Positions 54,007 through 63,746 are shown, counted from the stretch's first letter. The stretch: 64,000 nt of DNA from Rubricoccus marinus (GCF_002257665.1 NZ_MQWB01000001.1:2890619-2954618), one strand, 5' to 3'. Notes: a model not told the origin generated them from the letters alone. Made by a program: numbers and translations.

Positions 54007-54768
54007 TTAGAGGGTCTCTGCGGTGATCATCGACTCCTCCATGAACATCACTTCGCCGGTCGCCACGTCGTGCATCGCGCCGATGACCATGAGCTTGCCC
54101 TCCTGCACGAGGTTGCGCATCACCGTGCTACGGTCCACCATGTTGCGGACGGTCATTTCCACGTTCTCGTGGGCGACGGCCTGCACGAAGTCCTTGTTCT
54201 TGGACGAGCGCTCGCCCTCGAAGTCGTTGATCGCGTAGACCGCAGGCGAGATGTTGGCGAGCGTGCTGGTGAGGTTGCCCAGTTCCACGTGGTCGCACGC
54301 GCCCTTCACGGCGCCGCACTCCGTGTGGCCGAGGACGACGATCACCTTGGCACCGGCCACGGCCGTCGCGAACTCCAGCGAGCCCAGGATGTCCGTGTTC
54401 ACGAAGTTGCCCGCCACGCGCGCCGAGAACACGTCTCCGACGCCTTTGTCGAACACGATCTCGTGCGGCACGCGGCTATCGATGCAGCCGAGGATGGCCG
54501 CCATCGGGTACTGGCCGCCGGCGGTCTCGCGGACCTGCTTCATAAAGTCGCGCTCCAGCGGCGTCCCGTCGATGAACCGCTTGTTGCCGTCCTTGAGGGC
54601 TTGCAACACGTCCATCGGGGAAAGCGCCGCCTGCGTTTCGGCAGTCAGGGCAACGGTAGGGTCACGGGGTTCGGGTGTGGACATCGATCCGGTTGCGGGG
54701 GTCTGGGCGCACGCGGTCGTCATTGACGCGGCGATGAGAAGGGCGAAAAAGGTCAGGCGGGTAAGCAT
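54007..54768 (-). CDS. Exported beta-carbonic anhydrase (lipoprotein)
   Basis: A 253-residue beta-class enzyme. Zinc ligands are Cys95 and Cys151 with His148 (CIDSR and HTECG), and the Asp97-Arg99 dyad is present. An N-terminal signal (MLTRLTFFALLIAASMTTAC) with Cys20 in a TTAC lipobox sends it to the envelope; most beta-carbonic anhydrases are cytosolic. It hydrates CO2 outside the cytoplasm, which would aid bicarbonate supply or pH control. The spacer to the porin is 71 bases, so the two may be linked. Confidence 0.88.
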   Translation of the reverse strand: MLTRLTFFALLIAASMTTACAQTPATGSMSTPEPRDPTVALTAETQAALSPMDVLQALKDGNKRFIDGTPLERDFMKQVRETAGGQYPMAAILGCIDSRVPHEIVFDKGVGDVFSARVAGNFVNTDILGSLEFATAVAGAKVIVVLGHTECGAVKGACDHVELGNLTSTLANISPAVYAINDFEGERSSKNKDFVQAVAHENVEMTVRNMVDRSTVMRNLVQEGKLMVIGAMHDVATGEVMFMEESMITAETL

Positions 54769-54941
54769 AGCACTAGCAGGAAAGGGGGGTTCGTGCCCGC
54801 GCCTCTGGCGGGACGGTCCCGCGTGGGCGGGACAGAAAAGGGACCACGCGAGGCCACTCCTCGCGCGAAATCAGGCCGGTAGCCTAGAGATCTGCGGCGC
54901 GTCTCCTCCCTGGCGGACGCCAGAGTCGAGAGAACGCGCCG

Positions 54942-55199
54942 CTACCGTTCCGGCGGCGGGAGCGGGGGCAACGCCCGCTCAAGGCCTCTAGCGAGGATCG
55001 CCGATGTACCAGGGCGCACGGCGCTACCCCGTTCCGCGAGGCGGAGGGGCAGCATCGCCTGCACGTCGTCGGGCTCCGCCTCGGAGACAGACTCCACAGG
55101 CGCCTCGATCGGCGCGGGCTCAATGTCCACCACGGCGCGAGCGGGCGCCCCGAAGGACACCGCTGCGAGGAGGACGGACAGGAGCAGACGCACGAACAT
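54942..55199 (-). CDS. Small exported protein, function unknown
   Basis: An 85-residue protein from ATG at 55199. MFVRLLLSVLLAAVSFGAPA is a signal peptide cleaved near ARA. The mature part is acidic at first (VDIEPAPIEAPVESVSEAEP), then helix-forming and ends in LPPLPPPER. No family recognised. It stands alone, divergent from gyrA across a 231-base spacer. Confidence 0.5.
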   Translation of the reverse strand: MFVRLLLSVLLAAVSFGAPARAVVDIEPAPIEAPVESVSEAEPDDVQAMLPLRLAERGSAVRPGTSAILARGLERALPPLPPPER

Positions 55200-55268
55200 G
55201 GCCCCTTTAGTCTCAGCGTCCGATCGTCGTTCCCGCTCTCCGCCCAACTTCTTCGCAACTCGACACGG

Positions 55269-55284
55269 CCTCTGGCGCCAGAGG
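55269..55284. repeat. 16-bp palindrome in the divergent gyrA spacer
   Basis: About 160 bases upstream of the gyrA ATG. Confidence 0.9.
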
Positions 55285-55395
55285 CCCCGCGCGTCCGCTC
55301 TCCCGCGATGGAGGTCCGCTCGCGGGGTCCCCTGCCTTCCCCCGGAATCCACCGCGAGAGGCGCCCTGTGACAGGCCCCTGGCGCTCAGATTTGG

Positions 55396-55401
55396 TACCT
55401 T
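55396..55401 (+). promoter_or_regulatory. Possible -7 element of gyrA
   Basis: TACCTT, 30-35 bases upstream of the gyrA ATG, matches the -7 consensus core; no TTG lies at the expected distance, so the call is weak. Confidence 0.25.
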
Positions 55402-55430
55402 CTCGGGTTGCTCAACTCTGACTCCGATAC

Positions 55431-58259
55431 ATGGCCGAGACGCCCGACGACGACCTCCCCCTCGACGACTCCTCCGACGCCGGCGCCCCCACGCCAGAGG
55501 CCTCTGGCGACGACGCCATCGGCGGCGACGGCGCGCTTGACGACCTAAGCTCGCGCATCATCCCGATCAACATCGAGGACGAGATGAAGTCGTCCTACAT
55601 AGACTACTCGATGTCGGTGATCGTGAGCCGCGCGCTGCCCGACGTGCGCGACGGGCTCAAGCCGGTGCAGCGCCGCGTGCTCTACGGCATGCAGGAGCTC
55701 GGCCTCGCGGCGGGGCGCGCGCACAAAAAGAGCGCCCGTATCGTCGGTGAGGTGCTGGGCAAGTACCACCCGCACGGCGACCAGAGCGTCTACGACGCAC
55801 TCGTTCGCATGGCGCAGGACTTCGCCATGCGCGGCCCGCTCGTGGACGGCCAAGGCAACTTCGGCTCGGTCGACGGCGATAGCGCGGCTGCCATGCGGTA
55901 CACCGAGGCTCGCATGACGCGCCTCGCGGAAGAGCTCCTGCGCGACCTGGACAAGGAGACCGCCGACTTCATCCCCAACTTCGACGGCTCGCTCGACGAG
56001 CCGACCGTCCTCCCGGCGGCGCTGCCCAACCTGCTCGTCAACGGCGCCAGTGGCATCGCGGTCGGCATGGCGACCAACATCGCGCCGCACAACCTCGGCG
56101 AGGCCATCGACGGCATCGTCGCCACGATCGACGACCCGGAGATCGACCTGGATGGGCTCATGGAGCACATCCCCGCCCCGGACTTCCCGACAGGCGGCAC
56201 GATCTACGGCATCGCGGGCGTGCGCGAGGCGTACCGGACCGGACGCGGGCGCGTGATCATGCGCGCCAAGATGACCGAGGAGGAGATCCGCAAGGACCGC
56301 GACGCGATCATCATCACGGAGATCCCGTACCAGGTCAACAAGAGCACGCTCATCGAGAAGATCGCGCACGCCGTGCGCGACAAGAAGATCGAGGGCATCA
56401 GCGACCTCCGTGACGAGTCCGACCGCGACGGCATGCGGATCGTGATCGAGCTCAAGCGCGACGCGGTGATCGAGGTCACCAAGAACCAGCTCTTCAAGTA
56501 CACCCAGCTCCAGCAGACCTTCGGCGTCAACACCGTCGCGCTCGTCAACGGGCGGCCGCGCACGCTGTCGCTGAAGGAGATGATCGAGCACTACATCGCG
56601 CACCGCCACGAGGTGGTGGTGCGGCGGACGGAGTACGACCTCCGCCACGCCGAGGAGCGCGCGCACGTGCTGGAGGGCCTGAGCATCGCGCTCGACCACA
56701 TCGATGCGGTCATCGCCATCATCCGCCACAGCGCGGACACGGACGAGGCCAAGGCCAACCTCATGGCGGGCGTCTACCCCGCCAGCCTCACGGCGGCGCA
56801 GTTGGAGCGCCTGGGCCTCCCGGCGCAGCCGCCCATCGCCAGCGGCAAAAAGCAGGACACCATCGCCGACCTCAACATCTCCGAGGCGGCCTCTGGCGCC
56901 AGAGGCGAGTGGCTGAGCGAGCGGCAGAGCGAGGCCATCCTGGCCCTGCGCCTCTCGCGCCTCACCGGCCTGGAGCGCGAGAAGATCCTCGCCGAGTACC
57001 GTGAGATCCTCCAGGAGATCGAGCGCCTGCGCAGCATCCTCGGCAACGAGGGGCTCCGGATGCAGATCATCAAGGACGAGCTCTTGGAGATCAAGGAGAA
57101 GTACGCCGACGAGCGCCGGACCGAGATCGACCCCATCGGCGGTGGCGACATCGACCTGGAGGACCTGATCGAGAACGAGCGGATGGTGGTCACGGTCACC
57201 AACCAGGGGCTCGCGAAGCGGACCGCCATCGACGAGTACCGGACGCAGAGCCGCGGCGGCCGTGGCCTCAAGGGGCTCGGCACCCGGTCCGAGGACTGGA
57301 TCGAGCACCTCTTCGCGGCCGACACGCACGACTACCTGCTCTTCTTTACCGACCACGGGCAAGTCTACTGGCTCCGCGTCTACGATGTGCCGGAGGGCGG
57401 GCGCACGGCCAAGGGCCGCAGCATCCGCAACATGATCCAGATCTCGCCAGAGGACAGCGTGAAGGCGGTGATCGGCATCAAGAAGGAGAACTTCCGCGAC
57501 CCGGAGTTCCTCGAGAGCCACTTCGTCCTCATGGCCACCCGCGATGGGCGCGTCAAAAAGACGGCGCTGGACGCGTTCAAGCGCCCCATGCGGACGGGCA
57601 TCATCGCCATCGACATCGTGGAGGGCGACCGGCTCGTGGAAGCGCACCTCACCGAGGGCGACACCGAGATCGTGCTGGGCTGCTCCGGCGGCCGCGGCAT
57701 CCGGTTCCATGAGACCGACGTGCGCTCCATGGGCCGCAAGAGCCGCGGCGTGCGCGGCATGAAGCTCAAGGACGGCGAGACCGTCGTCGGCATGATCGCC
57801 GTGCGGCGCGACGGGGCGCAGGTGCTCACCATCTCGGCGAACGGCTACGGCAAGCGGACCGACTTGGAGGAGTACCGCCAGCAGAGCCGCGGCGGGCTGG
57901 GCATCCTCGCGCAGAAGACGACGAGCAAGACTGGCGAACTGGTCGCGCTCAAGAGCGTGGCCGAGGAGGACGAGCTGATGATCGGGACCGAGCACGGGCT
58001 CCTCATCCGCATGGCCGTCTCCGGCATCTCGACGTACAGCCGCAACGCCCAGGGCGTGCGGGTCATCAACCTCCGCGATGGCGACAAAATCGCCGACGTG
58101 GCGCGCCTGGTGAAGGAAGACGAGGACCCGGACATCGCGACCGACGGCGTCGTGCCGGCTCTGGACGCCGAGGCGCCAGAGGCCTCTGGCGAGAGCGGAG
58201 GCGCGGAGGCTCCCGACACCTCTGGCGACACGCCTGCCGAGGAGACCGACGAGGCCTGA
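55431..58259 (+). CDS. gyrA: DNA gyrase subunit A
   Basis: A 942-residue GyrA. The winged-helix breakage domain has the catalytic Tyr157 ([11 protein letters not shown]); the GyrA box is [13 protein letters not shown] and the C-terminal beta-pinwheel has six blades, confirming GyrA rather than ParC. It supercoils DNA with GyrB. The quinolone-determining loop reads [15 protein letters not shown] (residues 113-127), so the position equal to E. coli Ser83 is Gln118. N- and C-terminal tails and one internal loop carry repeat-derived peptides ([14 protein letters not shown] near residue 486; EAPEASGES). Confidence 0.97.
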   Translation: MAETPDDDLPLDDSSDAGAPTPEASGDDAIGGDGALDDLSSRIIPINIEDEMKSSYIDYSMSVIVSRALPDVRDGLKPVQRRVLYGMQELGLAAGRAHKKSARIVGEVLGKYHPHGDQSVYDALVRMAQDFAMRGPLVDGQGNFGSVDGDSAAAMRYTEARMTRLAEELLRDLDKETADFIPNFDGSLDEPTVLPAALPNLLVNGASGIAVGMATNIAPHNLGEAIDGIVATIDDPEIDLDGLMEHIPAPDFPTGGTIYGIAGVREAYRTGRGRVIMRAKMTEEEIRKDRDAIIITEIPYQVNKSTLIEKIAHAVRDKKIEGISDLRDESDRDGMRIVIELKRDAVIEVTKNQLFKYTQLQQTFGVNTVALVNGRPRTLSLKEMIEHYIAHRHEVVVRRTEYDLRHAEERAHVLEGLSIALDHIDAVIAIIRHSADTDEAKANLMAGVYPASLTAAQLERLGLPAQPPIASGKKQDTIADLNISEAASGARGEWLSERQSEAILALRLSRLTGLEREKILAEYREILQEIERLRSILGNEGLRMQIIKDELLEIKEKYADERRTEIDPIGGGDIDLEDLIENERMVVTVTNQGLAKRTAIDEYRTQSRGGRGLKGLGTRSEDWIEHLFAADTHDYLLFFTDHGQVYWLRVYDVPEGGRTAKGRSIRNMIQISPEDSVKAVIGIKKENFRDPEFLESHFVLMATRDGRVKKTALDAFKRPMRTGIIAIDIVEGDRLVEAHLTEGDTEIVLGCSGGRGIRFHETDVRSMGRKSRGVRGMKLKDGETVVGMIAVRRDGAQVLTISANGYGKRTDLEEYRQQSRGGLGILAQKTTSKTGELVALKSVAEEDELMIGTEHGLLIRMAVSGISTYSRNAQGVRVINLRDGDKIADVARLVKEDEDPDIATDGVVPALDAEAPEASGESGGAEAPDTSGDTPAEETDEA
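55492..55509. repeat. 18-bp palindrome in the GyrA N-terminal tail
   Basis: Encodes TPEASGD (residues 21-27) before the conserved IIPINIEDE segment. Confidence 0.9.
56890..56905. repeat. 16-bp palindrome inside the gyrA coiled-coil region
   Basis: Encodes ASGARG (near residue 487) between NISEA and [11 protein letters not shown]. Confidence 0.9.
58174..58191. repeat. 18-bp palindrome in the GyrA C-terminal tail
   Basis: Encodes EAPEASGE in the acidic tail. Confidence 0.9.
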
Positions 58260-58281
58260 GCCTCTGGCGTCACGACAGAAG

Positions 58282-58312
58282 CGGCCCCGCCAGCACTGCG
58301 CTGGTGGGGCCG
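58282..58312 (+). terminator. Hairpin terminator of gyrA
   Basis: CGGCCCCGCCAGC (58282-58294) pairs with GCTGGTGGGGCCG (58300-58312), one G-U pair, five-base loop, 23 bases after the stop. Only two T residues follow directly. Confidence 0.7.
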
Positions 58313-58555
58313 TTCTGCGTCTGGTCTCTGGCGCGGAAGCCATCCCCTTCCCTTTTTCTGGGCCTGGCTACCGACTGAGTTCGCGGTTGCGCGTCTCTCA
58401 TGGCGGATCACGTGCCCTCGCGCGGGTCAGACGTGGCTCCGCGATTCCGCAGGGTCTCGCGCGGTCTACCTCGGTCTTGTCGCGAGGCCGTTCCTCTTGC
58501 CTGCGTGCCCGCCAGAGGCCAGGGCGACCTTTCGGCATTCCGCCCTCGCCTCCCC

Positions 58556-58978
58556 ATGCTTCTCAGCCCTTTTCCGCTCCTGCTCGCCATTGCGGGAACG
58601 GTGACATACCACCTCGCGCAGAAGGCCGTCCCCGAGGATGCGTCGCCGTTTGGCGTGATTGCGCTGGCCTACTTGGTAGGGTTCGTGTGCGCGCTCGGTG
58701 CTCTGCTAGCCTCTGGCGGCGCGGTAACGGAAACCGCGCGCATGGCGTGGAAGCCCGCCGTCGTCCTCGGACTCGGGGCGCTCGTCATTGAGGTCGGCTA
58801 CCTGCTGGCCTACCGCGCCGGGTGGCCCATCTCGACCGTCTCGCTGATCGCCAACGTGGCGGTTGCAGCCATCCTTCTCGGCGTCGGGATCTTTGTGTAC
58901 CGCGAAACGCTGACGTTGGCTCAGTGGTCAGGAGTCGCGCTGTGTGTAGCCGGGCTGGGCCTAATTGCATGGCGCTGA
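58556..58978 (+). CDS. Half-size EamA-type membrane transporter
   Basis: A 140-residue protein from ATG at 58556, the first start that leaves no long charged leader. It has five membrane helices with the EamA half-unit pattern (AIAGTVTYHLAQKAVPEDAS, then STVSLIANVAVAAILLGVGI, IFVYRETLTLAQWSGVALCV and AGLGLIAWR). Single-EamA proteins work as dimers and may export metabolites; the substrate is unknown. Confidence 0.75.
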   Translation: MLLSPFPLLLAIAGTVTYHLAQKAVPEDASPFGVIALAYLVGFVCALGALLASGGAVTETARMAWKPAVVLGLGALVIEVGYLLAYRAGWPISTVSLIANVAVAAILLGVGIFVYRETLTLAQWSGVALCVAGLGLIAWR

Positions 58979-59046
58979 CGTTGCCTCCAGCTTGGGGATC
59001 GAAGGCGCGCCTCTGGCGGTAGGGACCGCGCACCTCCCCCTGACCC

Positions 59047-59820
59047 ATGACTGTCTTCATTACCGGCGCCTCGGCCGGCATCGGCGCGGCCACCGCACAC
59101 GCCTTCGCCTCTGGCGGCCACCGCGTGGTCCTCGCCGCCCGCTCTGCCGACACGCTCGCCGACCTCGCCCGCAGCCTGAACGAGAGGCACGGCGAGAACA
59201 CCGCGCTCGCGCTGCCTCTCGACGTGACCGACGCTGAGGCCCACGCTCGCGCCATTACCGATCTGCCCTCTGACTGGCGCGATATCGACGTAGCGGTCCT
59301 CAATGCGGGTCTGGCAAAAGGGTTGTCGCCTGTTTGGGAGAACACCGTCGAGGAGGTTAACCAGATGGTAGACGTGAACGTCAAGGGCGTTCTCAACGGC
59401 ATCCGCGCGCTGATCCCCGGCATGCTGGACCGCGCCAGAGGCCACATGGTCATCATCGGCTCCACGGCCAGCCACTTCGTCTACCCCGGCGGGACGATCT
59501 ACTGCGCGACAAAGCACGCCGTCCGCGCCCTCGCGCTCGGCCTCAAGCAGGACCTCCACGCCACGCCGCTGCGCGTCTCGCTCGTCTCACCGGGTCTGGT
59601 GGAGACCGACTTCTCGCTCGTCCGCTTCTCTGGCGACGCCCAGCGCGCCGACGCCGTCTACTCCGATACCGTCGCGCTCACGCCAGAGGATGTGGCCGAG
59701 GCCGTCGTCTGGGCCACGACCCAGCCCTCGCGCGTCAACGTGCAGGAAGTGCTCGTCACCCCGCGCGCGCAGGCGGCCGGCGGCGCCATCGCCAGAGGCG
59801 ACGAGGTGCTTAACGTCTAG
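59047..59820 (+). CDS. SDR-family oxidoreductase (YdfG type)
   Basis: A 257-residue short-chain dehydrogenase. NADP-binding TGASAGIG (residues 6-13), NAG (86-88), catalytic Ser139 in IIGSTASH, and Y152xxxK156 (YCATK) are in place. The C-terminal GLVETDFSLVRFSGDAQRAD and VALTPEDVAEAVVW match YdfG-like NADP-dependent 3-hydroxy acid dehydrogenases, which oxidise serine or 3-hydroxy acids. The cofactor is inferred from the Arg after the second strand. Follows the EamA gene. Confidence 0.88.
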   Translation: MTVFITGASAGIGAATAHAFASGGHRVVLAARSADTLADLARSLNERHGENTALALPLDVTDAEAHARAITDLPSDWRDIDVAVLNAGLAKGLSPVWENTVEEVNQMVDVNVKGVLNGIRALIPGMLDRARGHMVIIGSTASHFVYPGGTIYCATKHAVRALALGLKQDLHATPLRVSLVSPGLVETDFSLVRFSGDAQRADAVYSDTVALTPEDVAEAVVWATTQPSRVNVQEVLVTPRAQAAGGAIARGDEVLNV

Positions 59821-59839
59821 CGAGGCTGCACGCGCCGAG

Positions 59840-60781
59840 CTAAAGGTCTTCGAGGGACACACCCGTTAGACTCGAGACGGCCGCCATGTCCTCGGCGAAC
59901 ACGCCCGAGAGCGCGGCACGCACATCGGGTTCGAACTCCATCTTGATATGCTTCTTGAATAAGCGTCGCTCTACCTTGCCGAGGGAGGTGCTGAGCGTGC
60001 TGCCGAGTAATGGCCGTATCGCCTTTTTTGCCGGCTCAATGACACGTCTCGCGAGCGCGCTCTGGTAGCGCTGCGGCGTTGCATTCACGCTCTGATCGAC
60101 TTGCATCGGCGCGGGGTCTATGCCCAAGAACGCCGCAATCTGACTCAATGCCTTGTTCTGGTCTTGCGTCATCGTACGGAACCCTATAAATAGAAACTGC
60201 TCTCGACCGAACGTCCAGATATAGCGCTGAATGTGCGCGTGGTACGCACTTACCGCTGCGTAGTTGAATGGAAACCCCTTCCTCGTCCAGGATGGGTGCC
60301 GCCCTATGATGTCACCGTTGGCGAGCCGCCGCGCCACCTCCTTAGCTTCATATTCCATGAGCGTTGGGAGCTCCATCCGGGAGATCTCGCGAGCGCTTGG
60401 GTAGAGGTCGGAAAGGCTCCGAACCATCTCCCCTCCGTCCTTCACCCGGAAATGCTTGAACGCCGATTCGATTCGGCGAACCGGATCGCGAAGCAAGACA
60501 ACGAATCGCGTACCGTCTCCCAAAGTCTCATGGATCCGGTCTGGGACCTCGCCGAAAGGCAGGTATGACTGCGACGCGTCGATCACGTACCTCTCTCCGT
60601 TGGTTGAAGAGAAGCGGTTGGCATACGCCGCCACTCCTTGAGCGTACAGGTCGTCCTTGGCGAAGAAATGCGGCTCCTTTGGTGTCCCGCTCGCGATATC
60701 GGGGTGGCGGGTGAGCAGACGGTACAGCGTCGTCGTTGCGCTTTTCTGCGCACCAGGAAGAATCAAATTGGGAAGACCCAT
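59840..60781 (-). CDS. Sulfotransferase (PAPS-dependent type)
   Basis: A 313-residue protein from ATG at 60781. The 5'-phosphosulfate loop is LILPGAQKSATTTLYRLL and the 3'-phosphate site FVVLLRDPVRRIESAFKHF, as in heparan-sulfate-type bacterial sulfotransferases. It would transfer sulfate from PAPS to a hydroxyl on a sugar or lipid. The gene is less GC-rich than its neighbours, uses more A/T-ending codons and contains no copy of the CCTCTGGCG word over nearly 1 kb, the signs of recent acquisition. No PAPS-synthesis genes lie near. Confidence 0.85.
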   Translation of the reverse strand: MGLPNLILPGAQKSATTTLYRLLTRHPDIASGTPKEPHFFAKDDLYAQGVAAYANRFSSTNGERYVIDASQSYLPFGEVPDRIHETLGDGTRFVVLLRDPVRRIESAFKHFRVKDGGEMVRSLSDLYPSAREISRMELPTLMEYEAKEVARRLANGDIIGRHPSWTRKGFPFNYAAVSAYHAHIQRYIWTFGREQFLFIGFRTMTQDQNKALSQIAAFLGIDPAPMQVDQSVNATPQRYQSALARRVIEPAKKAIRPLLGSTLSTSLGKVERRLFKKHIKMEFEPDVRAALSGVFAEDMAAVSSLTGVSLEDL

Positions 60782-61007
60782 ATGACTACAGTGTGTAGGA
60801 TGCGTCGGGGGAGGGGCCAAAAGCATAGCCAGCCTCTGGCGCTGCCGACCGTACGCGTGGGATAGATAGTGCGTCCAGCAGCAGCGTTTTACTTTGCCCC
60901 AAGCGCTCACAGCTTCTAACGCGATGCGCACGTTTCTCTTTCACCGCTCTGACGCTTGCCTCGCTCAAACTACTAGCCCCCCCTTACGAGGGAGTTCAAT
61001 CCTCTGA

Positions 61008-61214
61008 CGCCAGAGGCTCACGCGCGCCACTTTACCGGCGACTGGGCTGCGCTCGCAGGCATTCCCACGGTTTCAGTCGGGCACGCTGTTTGCGTTCGCG
61101 GTCAAAGACTACCGCCTCGCGCAGAGCGTGGGCCAGAAGACCGGCACGCGTACGACGGGCTTCGGCGAGGTGTTCACCTTCGCGCTTCCCAACTCCAGCC
61201 TGATAGGCTGGTAA
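61008..61214 (+). pseudogene. C-terminal remnant of an S41 (tail-specific) peptidase
   Basis: An open frame without a start encodes 68 residues ending in SGTLFAFAVKDYRLAQSVGQ, KTGTRTTGFGEVFTFALPNS and SLIGW. The pattern (S-G-x-L-F-a-x-x-V-K-D-x-x-L-a-x-x-V-G-x-x-T-G, then F-x-L-P-N-S) matches the end of Bacteroidota S41 peptidases around the catalytic Ser. The N-terminal PDZ part is gone. Confidence 0.5.
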
Positions 61215-61300
61215 TCCACCAAGCGGTTTGTCCACCCTAGTGCCAAGCTGCTTGATTCCTGACAGTGGAGTGCGCTCCTTGCACGAACGGTAGGTGACCG

Positions 61301-61325
61301 CCTCTGGCGCCAGAGGCCTCTGGCG
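61301..61325. repeat. Triple repeat: 16-bp and 18-bp palindromes overlapping
   Basis: CCTCTGGCG, CGCCAGAGG and CCTCTGGCG are joined so that both palindrome geometries share the middle unit. It lies about 80 bases upstream of the TonB-dependent receptor. Confidence 0.95.
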
Positions 61326-61403
61326 AAGCGTCGGCGGAACCGAACCCCTGCAGGAACAGCGCCCGCGCCCAACGCATCGGGCGGGCTCCCTCTCGCCGTT
61401 CCG

Positions 61404-63746
61404 ATGCTCGCTCGCCTTTTCCCGCCTCTGGCGGCCCTCGCCCTGTTCCTCGCGCCAGAGGCCCACGCGCAGTCCATCACCGGCCGCGTCGTGGACGCGG
61501 TCACGCAGCAGACGCTGCCGGGCGCGAACGTGGCCGTGCTGGACGCCTCTGGCGAGATCCTCGCGGGCGCCGCGACGGACCTCGACGGCGCGTTCTCGCT
61601 GTCGGGCCTCCGGGCAGGCAACTACCACCTCCAGGCTTCCTTTGTCGGCTACGACACCCAGACGCGGACGGACGTCGTCGTGCAGGCCAGCCGACCGACG
61701 TTCGTGCTGTTCGAGCTCCGGGAGACCACGACCGCGCTGGGCGAGGAGATCACGGTGACAGCAGGCTTTTTCGAGGACGAGCCCGACGCGCCCGTCTCGG
61801 TCACCGCGCTCGGGCCGGAGGAAATCCGCCGCACGCCTGGCGGGCAGAACGACATCTCGCGCTCGCTGCTCGCGCTTCCCGGAGTCTCCTCTGGCGTCGA
61901 CAACCGCAACGACCTCTTGGTGCGCGGCGGCGGGCCGAGCGAGAACGCTTATTTCGTGGACGGCATCGAGGTACCGCAGATCAACCACTTCGCGACGCAA
62001 GGGGCCGCTGGCGGCGCGCTGGGGCTCCTCAACGTGGACTTTATCCGCGAGGCGACGTTCTACACCGGCGGCTTTCCGGTCCGGTACGGCGACGCGGGCT
62101 CGTCGGTCCTGGTCGTCGAGAACCGTCCGGGCAGCCCCGGCCTGCTCTCGGGCGACATCACGGTCGGCGCGACCGAGACCGCGCTGTCTCTGGACGGCTC
62201 CTCTGGCGAGGACTTCAACTGGATCTTTAGCGCCCGGCGCTCCTACCTCCAGCTCCTGTTCGAGCTGATCGACCTGCCCATCCGGCCGGCCTACTGGGAC
62301 TTCCAAAACCGGACCGAGTGGGACGTCACCGACAAGGACCGGCTCGTCTTTTTCGGCCTCTGGGCCGTGGACGACTTCGACATCGCGCAGCCCGAAGACC
62401 CGGACGACTTCGAAGGTCAGGAGATCGCCTCTCGCGTGCTGGACAACGACCAGCGGAGCTACACCGCGGGCCTCTCGTGGCGCCGGCTCGTCCCCGGCGG
62501 CTTTTTTACGACGGCCTTCAGCCGCTCCTACCAGGAGTTCTTCTTCAACGACCGCGACGAGGCCGGCGACCCGCTCCTCTCCAACATCTCCGAGGAAGCC
62601 GCGTGGCGCCTGCGGACCGACGGCGACCTGCGCCTCGCGCCCGGCCTCACGCTCGGTGTCGGCGGCGGGGCCTCTCGCGAGACCATCGCGAGCGATTTCT
62701 TCCAGCGCGCGACGCCCGCGAACCGCCTCCCGGCCGATCTCGCCTTTGACGCCGATCTCGGTCTCTGGAAAGGCTTCGGCTACACCCAGATCACCGCGAA
62801 GGCCGCTGGCGGCAAGCTCGCCCTCACCGGCGGCGTCCGTGCGGATGGCACCGACTTCTTGGACCAGGGCTTCTCCGTCTCGCCGCGCGTGAGCGCGAGC
62901 GTCGACCTGACGGATCAGATCAGCGCCTCTGGCGCCGTGGGCCGCTTTACTCAATCGCCGGAGTTGGTGTCGCTCGCCGTGCGCGACGGCGTCTCGCCAG
63001 AGGCCCCGTACGCCAACCGCGGGCTCCGGTGGATCGCCGTCGATCAGGTAATCGGCGGGCTCGCACTCACGCCCGTGCCCAGCCTCCGCGTCTCGCTGGA
63101 GGGCTTCTACAAGCAGTACGACGACTACCCCGTCTCCGTGAGCGATCCGCGCGTGTCGCTCGCCAACCTCGGCGGCGACTTCGGCGTGATCGGCGCCGAG
63201 CCTCTGGCGCCCCAGGGCGAGGGCCGCGCCTACGGCGTGGAGCTCTCGGCGCAGAAGCGGCTGACCTCGAAGGTCTACGGACTCGGCGCGTACACGCTCG
63301 CGTGGAGCGAGTTCACCGGCGCCGATGGCGTCTACAAGCCGAGCGCGTGGGACGTGCGGCACAACCTCCAACTGACCGGCGGGATTCGGCTGGGTGGCTG
63401 GGAGATCGGCTCCAAGCTCGCGTTCCAGTCGGGCCGCCCGTTTACGCCGTTCGATTTCGCGGCCTCGGAAGTGGAGTACGCCCTCTCGCGCCGCGGCGTG
63501 CTGGACCTCGACCGGCTGAACCAGGAGCGCACCTCGGTCTACACCCGCTGGGACGTGCGCGTGGACCGCCGCTTCTCCATCGCGGGCCGCGTCAACGGCA
63601 ACGTGTACCTGGACGTGCAAAACATCCTCGACCGCGAAAACGTGTTCGGCGTGCAGTACACCGAGGACCCTGCGGTCCCGAGCCGCTTGCGCGAGCAGTC
63701 GGGCATCGGGCGGCTCCCGTCGGTCGGCTTCAGCGTCGAGTTCTAG
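61404..63746 (+). CDS. TonB-dependent outer-membrane receptor
   Basis: A 780-residue protein with signal peptide LAALALFLAPEAHAQ; the cleavage region LAPEAHA is encoded by a CGCCAGAGG word. A carboxypeptidase-regulatory-like beta-sandwich follows (SITGRVVDAVTQQTLPGANV to about residue 105), then the plug (VRGGGPSENAYFVDGIEVPQ) and a 22-strand barrel ending LPSVGFSVEF. The architecture is typical of Bacteroidota receptors for glycans, peptides or siderophores. It lacks a SusD partner, so the ligand is unknown. The next gene is a lipoprotein. Confidence 0.9.
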   Translation: MLARLFPPLAALALFLAPEAHAQSITGRVVDAVTQQTLPGANVAVLDASGEILAGAATDLDGAFSLSGLRAGNYHLQASFVGYDTQTRTDVVVQASRPTFVLFELRETTTALGEEITVTAGFFEDEPDAPVSVTALGPEEIRRTPGGQNDISRSLLALPGVSSGVDNRNDLLVRGGGPSENAYFVDGIEVPQINHFATQGAAGGALGLLNVDFIREATFYTGGFPVRYGDAGSSVLVVENRPGSPGLLSGDITVGATETALSLDGSSGEDFNWIFSARRSYLQLLFELIDLPIRPAYWDFQNRTEWDVTDKDRLVFFGLWAVDDFDIAQPEDPDDFEGQEIASRVLDNDQRSYTAGLSWRRLVPGGFFTTAFSRSYQEFFFNDRDEAGDPLLSNISEEAAWRLRTDGDLRLAPGLTLGVGGGASRETIASDFFQRATPANRLPADLAFDADLGLWKGFGYTQITAKAAGGKLALTGGVRADGTDFLDQGFSVSPRVSASVDLTDQISASGAVGRFTQSPELVSLAVRDGVSPEAPYANRGLRWIAVDQVIGGLALTPVPSLRVSLEGFYKQYDDYPVSVSDPRVSLANLGGDFGVIGAEPLAPQGEGRAYGVELSAQKRLTSKVYGLGAYTLAWSEFTGADGVYKPSAWDVRHNLQLTGGIRLGGWEIGSKLAFQSGRPFTPFDFAASEVEYALSRRGVLDLDRLNQERTSVYTRWDVRVDRRFSIAGRVNGNVYLDVQNILDRENVFGVQYTEDPAVPSRLREQSGIGRLPSVGFSVEF

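Larger units (their letters stand above)
60782..61403. other. Lower-GC spacer with a gene remnant
   Basis: This 622-base stretch lacks a complete gene. It holds a single 9-mer near 60833, a one-mismatch palindrome (CCTCTGACGCCAGAGG, 61001-61016), the S41 peptidase remnant (61008-61214) and the triple repeat (61301-61325) upstream of the TonB receptor. Confidence 0.55.

Noticed and set aside
55431-58259. GyrA-like gene as ParC
   Set aside because: A GyrA box (QSRGGRG) and full pinwheel are present.
60978-61020. T-arm-like segment GGGAGTTCAATCCTC as a tRNA
   Set aside because: The stem has a mismatch and a wobble, no anticodon or D arm precedes it, and the 3' part is a one-mismatch copy of the repeat palindrome.
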